A DNA stretch of 64,000 bases from the NCBI GenBank assembly GCA_947499615.1, contig CANMOP010000009.1, forward strand, positions 15,548 to 79,547, in the 5' to 3' direction. Origin of the DNA: RH-chloro-G1 sp003670575. GTDB taxonomy: Bacteria; Chloroflexota; Dehalococcoidia; UBA2979. Made by a program: the position numbers and the translations under genes. Below the pieces are notes generated by a model that had not been told where the DNA came from, searched no databases, and saw nothing but the letters and a program-made list of their open reading frames with translations. Below are positions 51,575 to 60,200 of this stretch, in pieces. Every line of letters starts with the position of its first letter. Positions within the stretch are counted from its first letter, which is position 1.

Positions 51575-52915
51575 ATGCTTGATGCACTCTCCGAACGACT
51601 GCAAAACACCTTCCGGCGCCTTGGGCAGCACGGGAAGATCACCGAAGAAGACCTCGACGCCGCGCTGCGCGAGGTCCGCGTTGCGCTGCTAGAGGCGGAC
51701 GTCAACTTCAAGGTCGTGCGCGACTTCATCGCCGCGGTGCGGGAGAAGGCGCTGGGCCAGGAGGTGATGAAGTCCATCACCCCCGCGCAGCAGGTGATCG
51801 CCATCGTGCACGCGCAGCTCATCGAGATTCTGGGCGGCGACCAGCAGCCGCTGAAGCGCGCCTCCCAGGGCATCACGAAGATCCTGCTGTGCGGCATCAA
51901 GGGCAGCGGCAAGACCACCCTCGCGGGGCGGCTCGCGCTGCACCTGCGCTCGCAGGGGATGCGCCCGCTGCTGGTCGCGACCGACTTCGAACGCGTCGCG
52001 GCAACCGAGCAGTTGCAGGTGCTCGGCCAGCAGATCAACGTCGCTGTCTACTCGGAAGAGAAGGCAGCACCGTCGCCACAGGTCGCGCGCCGCGCACTGC
52101 GCGAAGCGGAGCGCACCGGCGCGAACGCGGTCATCATCGACACGCGCGGTGCGGTGGCGCTCGACGACGGGTTCATCGATGAGTTGGCCGCGCTTGCCGA
52201 CGAGGTCGATCCGACCGAGGTGCTGATCGTCGTCGACTCGATGACCGGCCAGGAAGCCGTCAACCTCGCGAAGGAGTTCCACGAGGCGGTGGAGGGCACC
52301 GGCATCGTGGTCACGAAGGTCGACTCCGATGCTCGAGGCGGCGCGGTGCTGTCGGTGCGCTCGGTGACCGGCCTCCCGGTGAAGTTCATCACCACCGGCG
52401 AGCGGCTGGAAGCGCTGGAGACATTCCACCCGGATCGCTTCGCATCGCGCGTGCTCGGCATGGGCGACGTGGTCACACTCGTCGAGAAGGCGAAAGCCGC
52501 GATCGGCGAGCGCGACGCGAAGGAGATGACGCGGCGCATGTCGCGCGGCGAGTTTGACCTGGAGGATTTCCTGCAGCAAATGCAGCAGGTGAAGAAGATG
52601 GGATCGCTCGCCGGGCTGATGGAGATGATGCCGGGTCTCGGCGGACTGAAACAGCAACTGGGTGGCGCGACGCTGGACGACTCGTACTTCAAGCAGTCGG
52701 AGGCCATCGTGCAGTCCATGACGCTGGCTGAGCGGCATCGGCCGGACATCCTCAACGGATCGCGCCGCCGCCGCATCGCCAACGGCTCCGGCACGACACC
52801 GGCGGACGTGAACCGACTGCTGAACCAGTTCACGCAGGCCAAGAAGTTGATGCAAGCGATGACCTCCAACAAGGGCGGCGGCGCCGGCGGGCTGCGTCGG
52901 ATGCTGGGCTTCTAG
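51575..52915 (+). CDS. ffh: Signal recognition particle protein Ffh
   Basis: SRP54 GTPase that targets nascent membrane and secreted proteins. 446 residues: N domain (1-85), G domain with P-loop GIKGSGKTT (107-115), DFERVAA (137-143), DTRGA (189-193), TKVD (247-250) and DARGG (252-256), then a Met-rich M domain (FLQQMQQVKKMGSLAGLMEMMPGLGG). Several near-invariant G-domain residues are changed: usual GLQGxGKTT, DTYRPAA and DTAGR. The DARGG insertion box and M domain leave little doubt about identity. A longer frame from 51536 is less likely given the TACAAT box. Confidence 0.94.
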   Translation: MLDALSERLQNTFRRLGQHGKITEEDLDAALREVRVALLEADVNFKVVRDFIAAVREKALGQEVMKSITPAQQVIAIVHAQLIEILGGDQQPLKRASQGITKILLCGIKGSGKTTLAGRLALHLRSQGMRPLLVATDFERVAATEQLQVLGQQINVAVYSEEKAAPSPQVARRALREAERTGANAVIIDTRGAVALDDGFIDELAALADEVDPTEVLIVVDSMTGQEAVNLAKEFHEAVEGTGIVVTKVDSDARGGAVLSVRSVTGLPVKFITTGERLEALETFHPDRFASRVLGMGDVVTLVEKAKAAIGERDAKEMTRRMSRGEFDLEDFLQQMQQVKKMGSLAGLMEMMPGLGGLKQQLGGATLDDSYFKQSEAIVQSMTLAERHRPDILNGSRRRRIANGSGTTPADVNRLLNQFTQAKKLMQAMTSNKGGGAGGLRRMLGF

Positions 52916-53114
52916 GCGGCGCGTCCGAGGCACATCGAGCGCCTGTTGGACTGAAGCGAGACTCAGAGCCAACGGCTTGCTACAATCGAGCGCCTGAATC
53001 GCCACGGTTCCCTCGGGGGCCTTGAACTGACGAGATGGAGTGGCGGCCACTGCCGCCGGGGGCCATTCGCGCGGCCAACGCCGTGCCGCCCCGAAGAGGA
53101 TGCGAGGACTGAAC

Positions 53115-53582
53115 ATGCTGCGAATGCGCCTGCGCCGCACCGGCAAGACAAAGCAGCCGACGTACCGAGTGGTGGTCGCAGACCAGCACGCGAAGCGCGA
53201 CGGTGACTTTGTGGAAGTGCTGGGGCACTACAACCCCCGCACGCGCCCGAGTGTGCTGGAGCTCAAAGAGGATCGCGTGCGCCACTGGCTCTCGCAGGGC
53301 GCACAGCCCTCGGAGACCGTGCACCGACTGCTGTTCGCGCGTGGGCTCACCACCGTGGAGCCGCCGAAGCGCGTGACCAAGACCTCCAACGCCGACATCG
53401 CGGCCGCCAAGGCTGTCGCCGATGCCGAGGCTGCTGCGAAGGCTGCGGCTGACGCGGCTGCCAAGGCCGCCGCCGACGCGAAGGCCGCCGAGGAAGCTGC
53501 CGCCGAGGCCGCACGTGCCGCGGTTGCGGAGGAGAACGCCACGCAAACCGATGGCGCTGCCGCCGAATTCACCGAAGCATGA
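53115..53582 (+). CDS. rpsP: 30S ribosomal protein S16 with Ala/Lys-rich tail
   Basis: The first ~90 residues are bS16 (MLRMRLRRTGKTKQPTYRVV, FVEVLGHYNPRTRPSVLELKEDRVRHWLSQGAQPSETVHRLL). The protein then continues for about 60 residues of low-complexity Ala/Lys/Glu/Asp sequence, giving 155 residues against a usual 80-90. Such a tail would form a long charged helix outside the ribosome body. It overlaps khpA by 4 nt (ATGA). The leader from about 52980 is GC-rich with no clear element. Confidence 0.95.
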   Translation: MLRMRLRRTGKTKQPTYRVVVADQHAKRDGDFVEVLGHYNPRTRPSVLELKEDRVRHWLSQGAQPSETVHRLLFARGLTTVEPPKRVTKTSNADIAAAKAVADAEAAAKAAADAAAKAAADAKAAEEAAAEAARAAVAEENATQTDGAAAEFTEA

Positions 53583-53806
53583 AAGCGCTTGTCGAATACC
53601 TCGCGCGTGCCCTTGCCCGGCATCCTGAGGAAGTCGTCGTCATCGAGGAGCAGTACGGCGACCGCGTCGTGCTGCGCCTCAGCGTCGCCGAGGATGACAA
53701 GGGCCGCGTGATCGGTCGCGAAGGCCGCATCGCCAACGCGATCCGCGCGCTGGTTCACGTAGCGGCCACCCGCGCCGGTGTCCGTGCCACCCTCGACATC
53801 GACTAG
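53579..53806 (+). CDS. khpA: KH-domain RNA-binding protein KhpA
   Basis: 75-residue single KH domain, the YlqC/KhpA family, which forms a complex with KhpB (Jag/EloR) and binds many RNAs in Firmicutes. The GxxG loop is VIGREGRIANAI, and the N-terminal MKALVEYLARALARHPEEV is characteristic. It lies in the usual place between rpsP and rimM, overlapping both neighbours. No khpB is in this window. Confidence 0.93.
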   Translation: MKALVEYLARALARHPEEVVVIEEQYGDRVVLRLSVAEDDKGRVIGREGRIANAIRALVHVAATRAGVRATLDID

Positions 53807-54353
53807 CCCCTCGTCTGACACGCCGCCCAACCCCGCGCCTCATGAGGCGCCGGGCGGCGGTGATCACGTCGTCGTCGGCCGCATCAACGGCACATGGGGC
53901 CTGCGCGGCCACGTGAAGATCACGGCGTACACCTCCAACCCTGCACGCTTCGCACAGGGCGCCGTGTTGATCGTCGACGGCACCCCGCGCAAGGTGCTCG
54001 CCGTCAACCTCTCGCAGGGCTACCCCATCGTGCAGTTCGAGGGCTACACACACGTGGACGCCGCCCAGGTGCTGCGCGGCACGCTGATCGAGATTGACGC
54101 CGCCGAGCTGCCCCCGCTCCCCGAGGGCGAGTACTACCGCCATGACCTGATCGGCCTGGCCGTGGTCACACGCGAAGGCGAGCACATCGGCACGCTGAGC
54201 GATGCGCTCACCACTGGCGCAAACGACGTGTACGTGATCAAGCGCGAAGGCAAGCCGGACGCCCTGATCCCCGCCATCCCCGATGTCGTGCTCACGGTAG
54301 ACATCCCGACGCGCACCATGACCATCGAGGCGATGCCGGGCCTGCTGGACTAG
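53778..54353 (+). CDS. rimM: Ribosome maturation factor RimM
   Basis: 191 residues: a variable Pro-rich N-terminus, the RimM beta-barrel domain (VVVGRINGTWGLRGHVKITAYT) and the PRC-barrel domain (EYYRHDLIGLAVVTREGEHIGTL...LIPAIPDVVLTVDIPTRTM). It binds S19 during 30S head assembly. The GTG start overlaps khpA by 29 nt, with no later start before the conserved domain except inside it. trmD, usually next, is 38 kb away on the other strand. Confidence 0.93.
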   Translation: MSVPPSTSTSPSSDTPPNPAPHEAPGGGDHVVVGRINGTWGLRGHVKITAYTSNPARFAQGAVLIVDGTPRKVLAVNLSQGYPIVQFEGYTHVDAAQVLRGTLIEIDAAELPPLPEGEYYRHDLIGLAVVTREGEHIGTLSDALTTGANDVYVIKREGKPDALIPAIPDVVLTVDIPTRTMTIEAMPGLLD

Positions 54354-54390
54354 CCGGCGGGCCAGCCCGCTCTCCCAGGCTGCCGCGCGT

Positions 54391-54420
54391 TTGCCGCTGG
54401 GGATGGTGGCTCCCTATACT
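54391..54420 (+). promoter_or_regulatory. Promoter of tRNA-Ala
   Basis: TTGCCG (54391-54396) and TATACT (54415-54420) with an 18-nt spacer, 51 bp before the mature tRNA start. Confidence 0.6.
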
Positions 54421-54471
54421 CATCGTCTGCCCCGCGAGGTCGAAAGACAGGCGCGCGGGGCGGCCCTCGGT

Positions 54472-54547
54472 GGGGGTGTAGCTCAGTTGGGAGAGCGCTG
54501 CGTTCGCATCGCAGAGGTCAGGGGTTCGAATCCCCTCACCTCCACCA
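54472..54547 (+). tRNA. tRNA-Ala (anticodon CGC)
   Basis: 76 nt including encoded CCA. Acceptor GGGGGTG pairs with CACCTCC and keeps the G3:U70 wobble that identifies alanine tRNA. D-arm GCTC/GAGC, anticodon stem CTGCG/CGCAG with loop TTCGCAT (anticodon CGC, reads GCG), T-arm AGGGG TTCGAAT CCCCT. Confidence 0.97.
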
Positions 54548-54639
54548 AATTTCGTCGTCCAACCTCGGAACCCGCGCTTCGATCACCATCCGCCGCTCGC
54601 GGATGACGATGCCGCTGGTGGCTGTCACACTGGAACCCT

Positions 54640-54714
54640 GGCCTCGTAGCTCAGTGGATAGAGCATCGGTTTCCTAAACCGTGCGCGCAGGTTCGACCCC
54701 TGCCGGGGCCACCA
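54640..54714 (+). tRNA. tRNA-Arg (anticodon CCT)
   Basis: 75 nt including encoded CCA. Acceptor GGCCTCG pairs with CGGGGCC; D-arm GCTC/GAGC; anticodon loop TTCCTAA gives anticodon CCT (reads AGG); T-loop TTCGACC. The first anticodon-stem pair is a mismatch. Confidence 0.95.
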
Positions 54715-54741
54715 CTCACTCCAATCACCCGGAGGCGCACG

Positions 54742-56109
54742 ATGAGCACGACGCGACCTGCACCTCGCACCGCCCGCACAGCACAACCGACCAGCGACCG
54801 CGACCAACCGTTCGCGGCGCGGCGCGAGCGTCTCGCTCGGCTGCTGACACGCGCCGAAGCGGGACCGGTCGCCGCTGTGTTCGCCTCCGGGCACGAGGCG
54901 CGGCGCAACGGTGACGTGGATTACGAGTTCCGCCAGCCCTCGACGTTCTACTACCTCACCGGCTTCGAGGAGCCCGACGCGGTCGCGCTGCTGCGGCCCG
55001 GACACGCCCAGCCGTACGTGCTGTTCGTGCGCCCACACGACCCGCAGATGGCGATCTGGGTCGGCGAGCGCGCCGGCGTCGAGGGTGCGGTGCGCGACTT
55101 CGGCGCGACCGTGGCGTACCCGATCGAGGAATTGGAGCAGCGGCTGCCGGAACTGCTCGGTGGCATGCGCACCGTCTACTTCTCCTTCGGTGCGGACGAC
55201 CGCGTGGAGAAGCTCGTCACCACCGCGGTGGCACAACGACGCGGCGGCGGGCAGCGTGGCGGTGTCGCCATCGAGCGCGTCGCGGACCCGTTCCCGTACG
55301 TCTCGCAGATGCGCGTGATCAAGACCGCCGAGGAGATTGCCGCGCTGCGCAAGGCGATCTCGATCACCGGCGATGGCATTGACGCCGCGATGCGCGCAAC
55401 GCGCCCCGGCATGCACGAGTACGAACTGCAGGCGGTGTTGGAGGCCGAATACCGCAGGCGCGGCGCGCCGCGCAACGGCTTCCCCTCGATCGTCGCGGCC
55501 GGCGCGAACAGTTGCACGCTGCACTACACCGCGAACAACTCGCTCGTTGGCAAGGACGACCTCGTGCTGCTCGACACCGGCGCCGAGGTGGACTACTACG
55601 GCGCGGACGTCTCGCGCACGTACCCCACGAACGGTCGCTTCACTGCCGCGCAGCGCGACGTGTATGCGATCGTGCTGGAAGCGCAGCGCCAGGCGATCGC
55701 ACTCGTGCGTCCCGGCGTGCGCTTCATGGACGTGCATCAGCGCGCGCTGAAGGTGCTCGTCGATGGGCTGCGCCACCTCGGCGTGTTGCAGGGCACGACC
55801 GCGAAACTGACGAAGGACGGCGCGTACCAGCCGTACTTCATGCACGGCACCTCGCACTGGCTCGGCCTCGACGTGCACGACGTCGGCGCGTACCGCGAAG
55901 ACGGCGAGTCGGTGGTGCTGCGTCCGGGCATGGTGCTCACCGTGGAGCCCGGCCTGTACATCGCACCCGACGCGAAAGCGCCGCGCCAGCTCCGCGGCAT
56001 CGGCGTGCGCATCGAGGACGACATCCTCGTCACGCGCACCGGCCACGACAACCTCTCGGGCCACATCCCCTCGGCGATCGACGAGCTCGAGGCGATCGTC
56101 CGGGGGTAG
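54742..56109 (+). CDS. pepP: Xaa-Pro aminopeptidase (aminopeptidase P)
   Basis: 455-residue M24 metallopeptidase that releases N-terminal residues before proline. N-terminal aminopeptidase-P domain (FRQPSTFYYLTGFEEPDAVALL) precedes the pita-bread catalytic domain. The five metal ligands are visible in LLDTGAEVDYYGADVSRTYP (two Asp), MHGTSHWLGLDVHD (His), LTVEPGLYI (Glu) and VRIEDDILV (Glu). CGGAGG precedes the ATG by 8 nt. It lies just after the two tRNA genes and before a repeat. Confidence 0.95.
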   Translation: MSTTRPAPRTARTAQPTSDRDQPFAARRERLARLLTRAEAGPVAAVFASGHEARRNGDVDYEFRQPSTFYYLTGFEEPDAVALLRPGHAQPYVLFVRPHDPQMAIWVGERAGVEGAVRDFGATVAYPIEELEQRLPELLGGMRTVYFSFGADDRVEKLVTTAVAQRRGGGQRGGVAIERVADPFPYVSQMRVIKTAEEIAALRKAISITGDGIDAAMRATRPGMHEYELQAVLEAEYRRRGAPRNGFPSIVAAGANSCTLHYTANNSLVGKDDLVLLDTGAEVDYYGADVSRTYPTNGRFTAAQRDVYAIVLEAQRQAIALVRPGVRFMDVHQRALKVLVDGLRHLGVLQGTTAKLTKDGAYQPYFMHGTSHWLGLDVHDVGAYREDGESVVLRPGMVLTVEPGLYIAPDAKAPRQLRGIGVRIEDDILVTRTGHDNLSGHIPSAIDELEAIVRG

Positions 56110-56117
56110 GAAAGGGA

Positions 56118-56240
56118 AGAGCCCTCTCCCCCTGCCCCTCTCCCCGGGACGGGGCGAGGGGGGTCAGAATGAAGCGCGGAAGCCCCACGTTCGGAACCCC
56201 TCGCCCGCGAAGTGGGAGGGCGGCAGGGGTGAGGGTCTGA
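56118..56240. repeat. GC-rich intergenic hairpin repeat, copy 4
   Basis: GAGCCCTCTCCCCCTGCCCC then TCTCCCCGGGACGGGGCGAGG, followed by an inverted partner (CCCCTCGCCCGCG ... GGGAGGGCGGCAGGGGTGAGGG). Together they form a large imperfect palindrome between pepP and the VOC remnant. Confidence 0.7.
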
Positions 56241-56252
56241 AGGGAGCCATCG

Positions 56253-56378
56253 ATGCCGCGACCCGTCCACTTCGAGATCCACGCCGACGACCCGGCGCGC
56301 GCGATCGCGTTCTACCAGTGCAACATCTTCGGGCTGCACCAGGACACCTCGGGGCGGGTTCAGCAGCAGCAGCAGTAA
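56253..56378 (+). pseudogene. Truncated VOC (glyoxalase/bleomycin-resistance) protein
   Basis: 41 codons reading MPRPVHFEIHADDPARAIAF then YQCNIFGLHQDTSGRVQQQQQ. The first half is the usual start of VOC-fold proteins (H-F-E-I-x-A-D-D-P-x-R-A-x-x-F-Y). The frame then stops after a run of five Gln (CAG repeats), about 100 residues short of a working domain. AGGGAG precedes the ATG. It is probably the remains of a gene shortened by deletion; it ends 4 nt before the HD-hydrolase gene. Confidence 0.6.
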
Positions 56379-56382
56379 GCGC

Positions 56383-56820
56383 ATGACGAGCGACGTCGGC
56401 TGGCAGGAGTACGAGGCGGCGCTGGCGTTCGCGGTGGCGGCACACGCGGGGCAGCGCGACAAGAACGGGCAGCCGTTCATCAACCACCCCATGCGCGTGG
56501 CCGCTTCCTTCCGCGACCCACTGCTCGCCACCATCGCCATCCTGCACGACGTGATCGAGGACACCTCGACCAGCCTGAACACGGTCGGCGTGCGCTGGGG
56601 CCGGCAGGTTGCGGAGGCCGTCGACGCGCTCTCCCGCCGCGAGGGCGAGGTGTACACGGACTACATCGAGCGCGTCTCCGCGCATCCGCTGGCGGTGGAG
56701 GTGAAGCGCGCCGACATCGGCGACAACCTCGCCCGCATCGATGAGATCACCGATCGTGCCGTGCGCGTGGAGCTGCAGAAGCGCTACGTCGCGGCGCTGA
56801 AGCGGCTCGGCTGGGCGTAG
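56383..56820 (+). CDS. HD-domain hydrolase related to the RelA/SpoT hydrolase domain
   Basis: 145 residues. AHAGQRDKNGQPFINHPMRVA, AILHDVIEDTS (HD metal site) and VEVKRADIGDNLARI follow the order of motifs in the (p)ppGpp hydrolase domain (HxGQ, HP, HDxxED, K-xAD..N). No synthetase or regulatory domain is present, so it resembles single-domain small alarmone hydrolases or MESH1-type enzymes. Substrate is inferred. Standalone gene, begins 4 nt after the VOC remnant. Confidence 0.75.
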   Translation: MTSDVGWQEYEAALAFAVAAHAGQRDKNGQPFINHPMRVAASFRDPLLATIAILHDVIEDTSTSLNTVGVRWGRQVAEAVDALSRREGEVYTDYIERVSAHPLAVEVKRADIGDNLARIDEITDRAVRVELQKRYVAALKRLGWA

Positions 56821-56852
56821 CGGCGCCGAAGGCACCGCCCCCGCCGAGCGCG

Positions 56853-56959
56853 GAGAGCCCTCACCCCTGCCCCTCTCCCAGTTCCTGGGCGAGGGGCTCT
56901 GATATGGATTCTGGCCCCCTCCCCCTTCACCGGGGAGGGTTGGGGTGGGGGTTTCTGAG
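56853..56959. repeat. GC-rich intergenic hairpin repeat, copy 5 (units A+B)
   Basis: Unit A: GAGCCCTCACCCCTGCCCC, TCTCCCAGTTCCTGGGCGAGG. Unit B: CCCCCTCCCCCTTCACC then GGGGAGGGTTGGGGTGGGGG. Same order and spacing as copy 1. Confidence 0.8.
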
Positions 56960-57204
56960 CACCGCCAACGCGCCAGATCCTGCCCCTTGCCTCGACTCGC
57001 AGAACACTAGTACTGCATATCCGCCTGCACGCATAATCTGCAACCTTGACGGCGTCGAGCGGCAGGAATACATTTCCCACCGCGCTCCGCTCAACAGTGT
57101 ATGCGCATATGCAGTTAGGCCCTACATCTTGGGGCCGCCAGCCGACCGGACACTACCGATCGTGGCGACCACGAAGCAGGGCCCGTAGCGAACGGGACCC
57201 GACC
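56960..57204. other. Leader/promoter interval of nrdJ2
   Basis: About 245 bp, less GC-rich than average, without a convincing gene. It contains ACTAGTACTGCATAT near 57008 and CAGTGTATGCGCATATGCAG near 57095, both partly palindromic. I see no cobalamin-riboswitch B12 box. A GC stem (GGGCCCG...CGGGACCC) lies just before the start codon. Confidence 0.4.
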
Positions 57205-60200
57205 ATGCGTATTCCTCGTCACTTCACCACCGCCGGGCACGACCCGTACGAGGGCATTGCCTTCGTGCCGCGCGAGTCGCGCATCGTGAACCCGGACGGC
57301 TCCTCGGTCTTCGAGGCGCGCGACCTGCTAATGCCGGCCTCCTGGTCGCAGGTTGCCGTCGACATCATGGCGCAGAAGTACTACCGCAAGCGCGGTGTAC
57401 CGTCCGCGCTCAGCCACGTCTGGGAGGCCGATGTGCCCCCGTGGCTCTGGCGCTCCGTCCCTACCGCCGATGCCTCGCACAGCGGCGGCGAATCCGATGC
57501 GCGGCAGGTGTTCCAGCGCCTCGCCGGCACGTGGACCTACTGGGGCTGGAAGGCCGGCTACTTCGACGGCGAGCAGGACGCCGCGGCGTTCTACGACGAG
57601 CTGTGCTACATGATGGCCAGCCAGCGCGCCGCGCCGAACTCGCCGCAGTGGTTCAACACCGGGCTCAACTGGGCCTACGGCATCACCGGCCCCGCGCAGG
57701 GCCATCATTATGTCGACCACGTCACCGGCGTACTCACCGCCTCGACGAGCGCATACGAGCGCCCGCAACCGCACGCCTGCTTCATCCAGTCCGTGAACGA
57801 CGACCTCGTGAACGAGGGCGGGATCATGGATCTGTGGACGCGTGAGGCGCGCATCTTCAAGTACGGATCCGGCACCGGCTCCAACTTCTCCCGCCTGCGC
57901 GGTGAGAACGAGCAGCTGTCCGGCGGCGGGAAGTCGTCCGGGCTGATGTCATTCCTCAAGATCGGCGACCGCGCCGCGGGCGCGATCAAGTCCGGTGGCA
58001 CCACGCGCCGCGCTGCGAAGATGGTGATCGTCAACGCCGACCACCCGGACATCGAGCAGTTCATCGGCTGGAAGGTGCTGGAGGAGCAGAAGGTCGCGGC
58101 GCTGGTCACCGGCTCCCGGCTGACTCGCCGCCTGCTGCGCGCGATCTTCGACGCGGCCGAGGACGGCGGGCTCGACCCGATCGAGAACCGCCCGCTGCGC
58201 AAGGCCGTCTCCCGCGCACGTCGCGACGGCGTGGAGGAGGCATACATCCAGCGCGCGCTGCAACTGGCTGCGCAGGGTGAGGCCCTCGACTTCAAGGAGT
58301 TCGACACCGACTGGCAGGGCGAGGCGTACCTCACTGTCTCCGGCCAGAACTCGAACAACTCCGTGCGCGTGAACGCCGACTTCCTGCGCGCCGTCCGCGA
58401 GGATGGCTCGTGGGACCTGGTGCGGCGCACCGACGGCAGCGTTGAGAAGACCGTGCAGGCGCGCGATCTCTGGGCGCGCATCGCGCGCGCGGCGTGGGAG
58501 TCGGCAGACCCCGGCTTGCAGTACGACACGACGATCAACGAGTGGCACACCTCGCCGGCCGGCGGCCGCATCGAGGGGTCCAACCCGTGCTCCGAGTACA
58601 TGTTCCTGGATGACACGGCGTGCAACCTGGCCTCGCTGAACCTGCTCGCGTTCACGGACCTCAAGACCGGCGCGTTCGACATCGTCGCGTACGAGCACGC
58701 CTCGCGGCTCTGGACGATCGTGCTTGAGATCTCTGTGCTGATGGCGCAGTACCCCAGCAAGGAGATCGCGCAGCTTTCGTACGACTACCGCACGCTCGGC
58801 CTCGGCTACGCCAACCTCGGCGCGATGCTGATGGTGCAGGGCATTCCGTACGACTCAGCGGACGCGCTGGCGCAGGCCGGCGCGCTGACCGCCATCCTCA
58901 CGGGCGTTGCATACGCGACCTCCGCCGAGATGGCTCGCGAGTTGGGCGCGTTCCCGCGCTACGCGGAGAACAGTGCGGCGATGCTGCGCGTGATCCGCAA
59001 CCACCGCCGAGCCGCGTACGACGCGCCTCGCGAGCAGTACGACCAGTTGACCGTGCTCCCACGCGCGATCAACCAGACCATCTGCCCGCAGGATCTGCTG
59101 GTCGCCGCGCAAAGCGCGTGGGACCGCGCACTCGCGCTTGGTGAGCAGTACGGCTACCGCAACGCACAAACCACGCTGATCGCGCCCACCGGCACCATCG
59201 GCCTGCTGATGGACTGCGACACCACCGGCGTGGAGCCGGACTTCGCGCTGGTGAAGTTCAAGAAGCTCGCGGGCGGCGGCTACTTCCGCATCGCCAACGA
59301 GTCGATGCCCGGCGCACTCGCTCGCCTCGGCTACACCCTCGAGCAATCGCGTGACATCGAGCAGTACTGCGCGGGCACGGCACAACTGACCGGGGCGCCG
59401 CACATCAACCGCGACTCGCTTGCCGCGCTCGGCTTCACGCCGGAGCTGCTGGACCGCATCGACGCTGCCCTGCCGACGGCGTTCGATATCACCTTCGCGT
59501 TCAACAAGTTCAGCCTCGGCGAGCAGTTCTGCGTCGATGTGCTGGGCTTCACCGCGGAGCAGCTCGGCTCGCCGTACTTCAGCGTGCTGGAAGGCTTGGG
59601 CTTCACGCGCGCGCAGATCGAGGCGGCGAACGACCACATCGTCGGTCGCATGACCATCGAGGGCGCCCCGCACCTGCGCGAGGAGCACTACGCGGTATTC
59701 GACTGCGCCAACCGCTGCGGTAAGTACGGCACGCGCTACATCGCACCCATGGCGCACGTGCGCATGCTGGCGGCCACGCAGCCGTTCATTTCCGGCGCGA
59801 TCAGCAAGACGATCAACATGCCGTTCGATGCCACCGTCGGCGAGGTCGCGGACGTGTACATGGAGGCCGCCGACACGATGGTGAAGGCGCTGGCGCTCTA
59901 CCGCGACGGCTCCAAGTTGTCGCAGCCGCTCTCTTCCTCCGCCTTCGATGACATCGACGACGACGAGGACTTCGACCAGGCGGAGACGGCGCTCCCCGCT
60001 CCCGCAGTCGCGCACCCCGCAGTGCGCGCGGCGGAGGAACTGGTGCGTGCGCTGCAGCGCGGCGCTCGCGAGAGTCTGCCGTCACGCCGCCACGGCTACG
60101 CGCAGAAGGCAAGCGTGGGCGGCCACTCGATCTACCTGCACACAGGCGACTTCGCCGCGCCGAACGCCGACGGCACACCGCGCCTCGGCGAGCTGTTCGT

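Noticed and set aside
54625..56064. Long minus-strand frame antisense to pepP and the tRNA-Arg gene
   Set aside because: It runs through a tRNA gene and opposes a clear peptidase; a product of base composition.
57005..57115. NrdR boxes upstream of nrdJ2
   Set aside because: ACTAGTACTGCATAT and CAGTGTATGCGCATATGC are only partly palindromic and are not spaced like a typical box pair; too weak to list as sites.
57000..57204. Cobalamin riboswitch upstream of nrdJ2
   Set aside because: Expected from B12 dependence, but no B12 box or matching helices could be seen.
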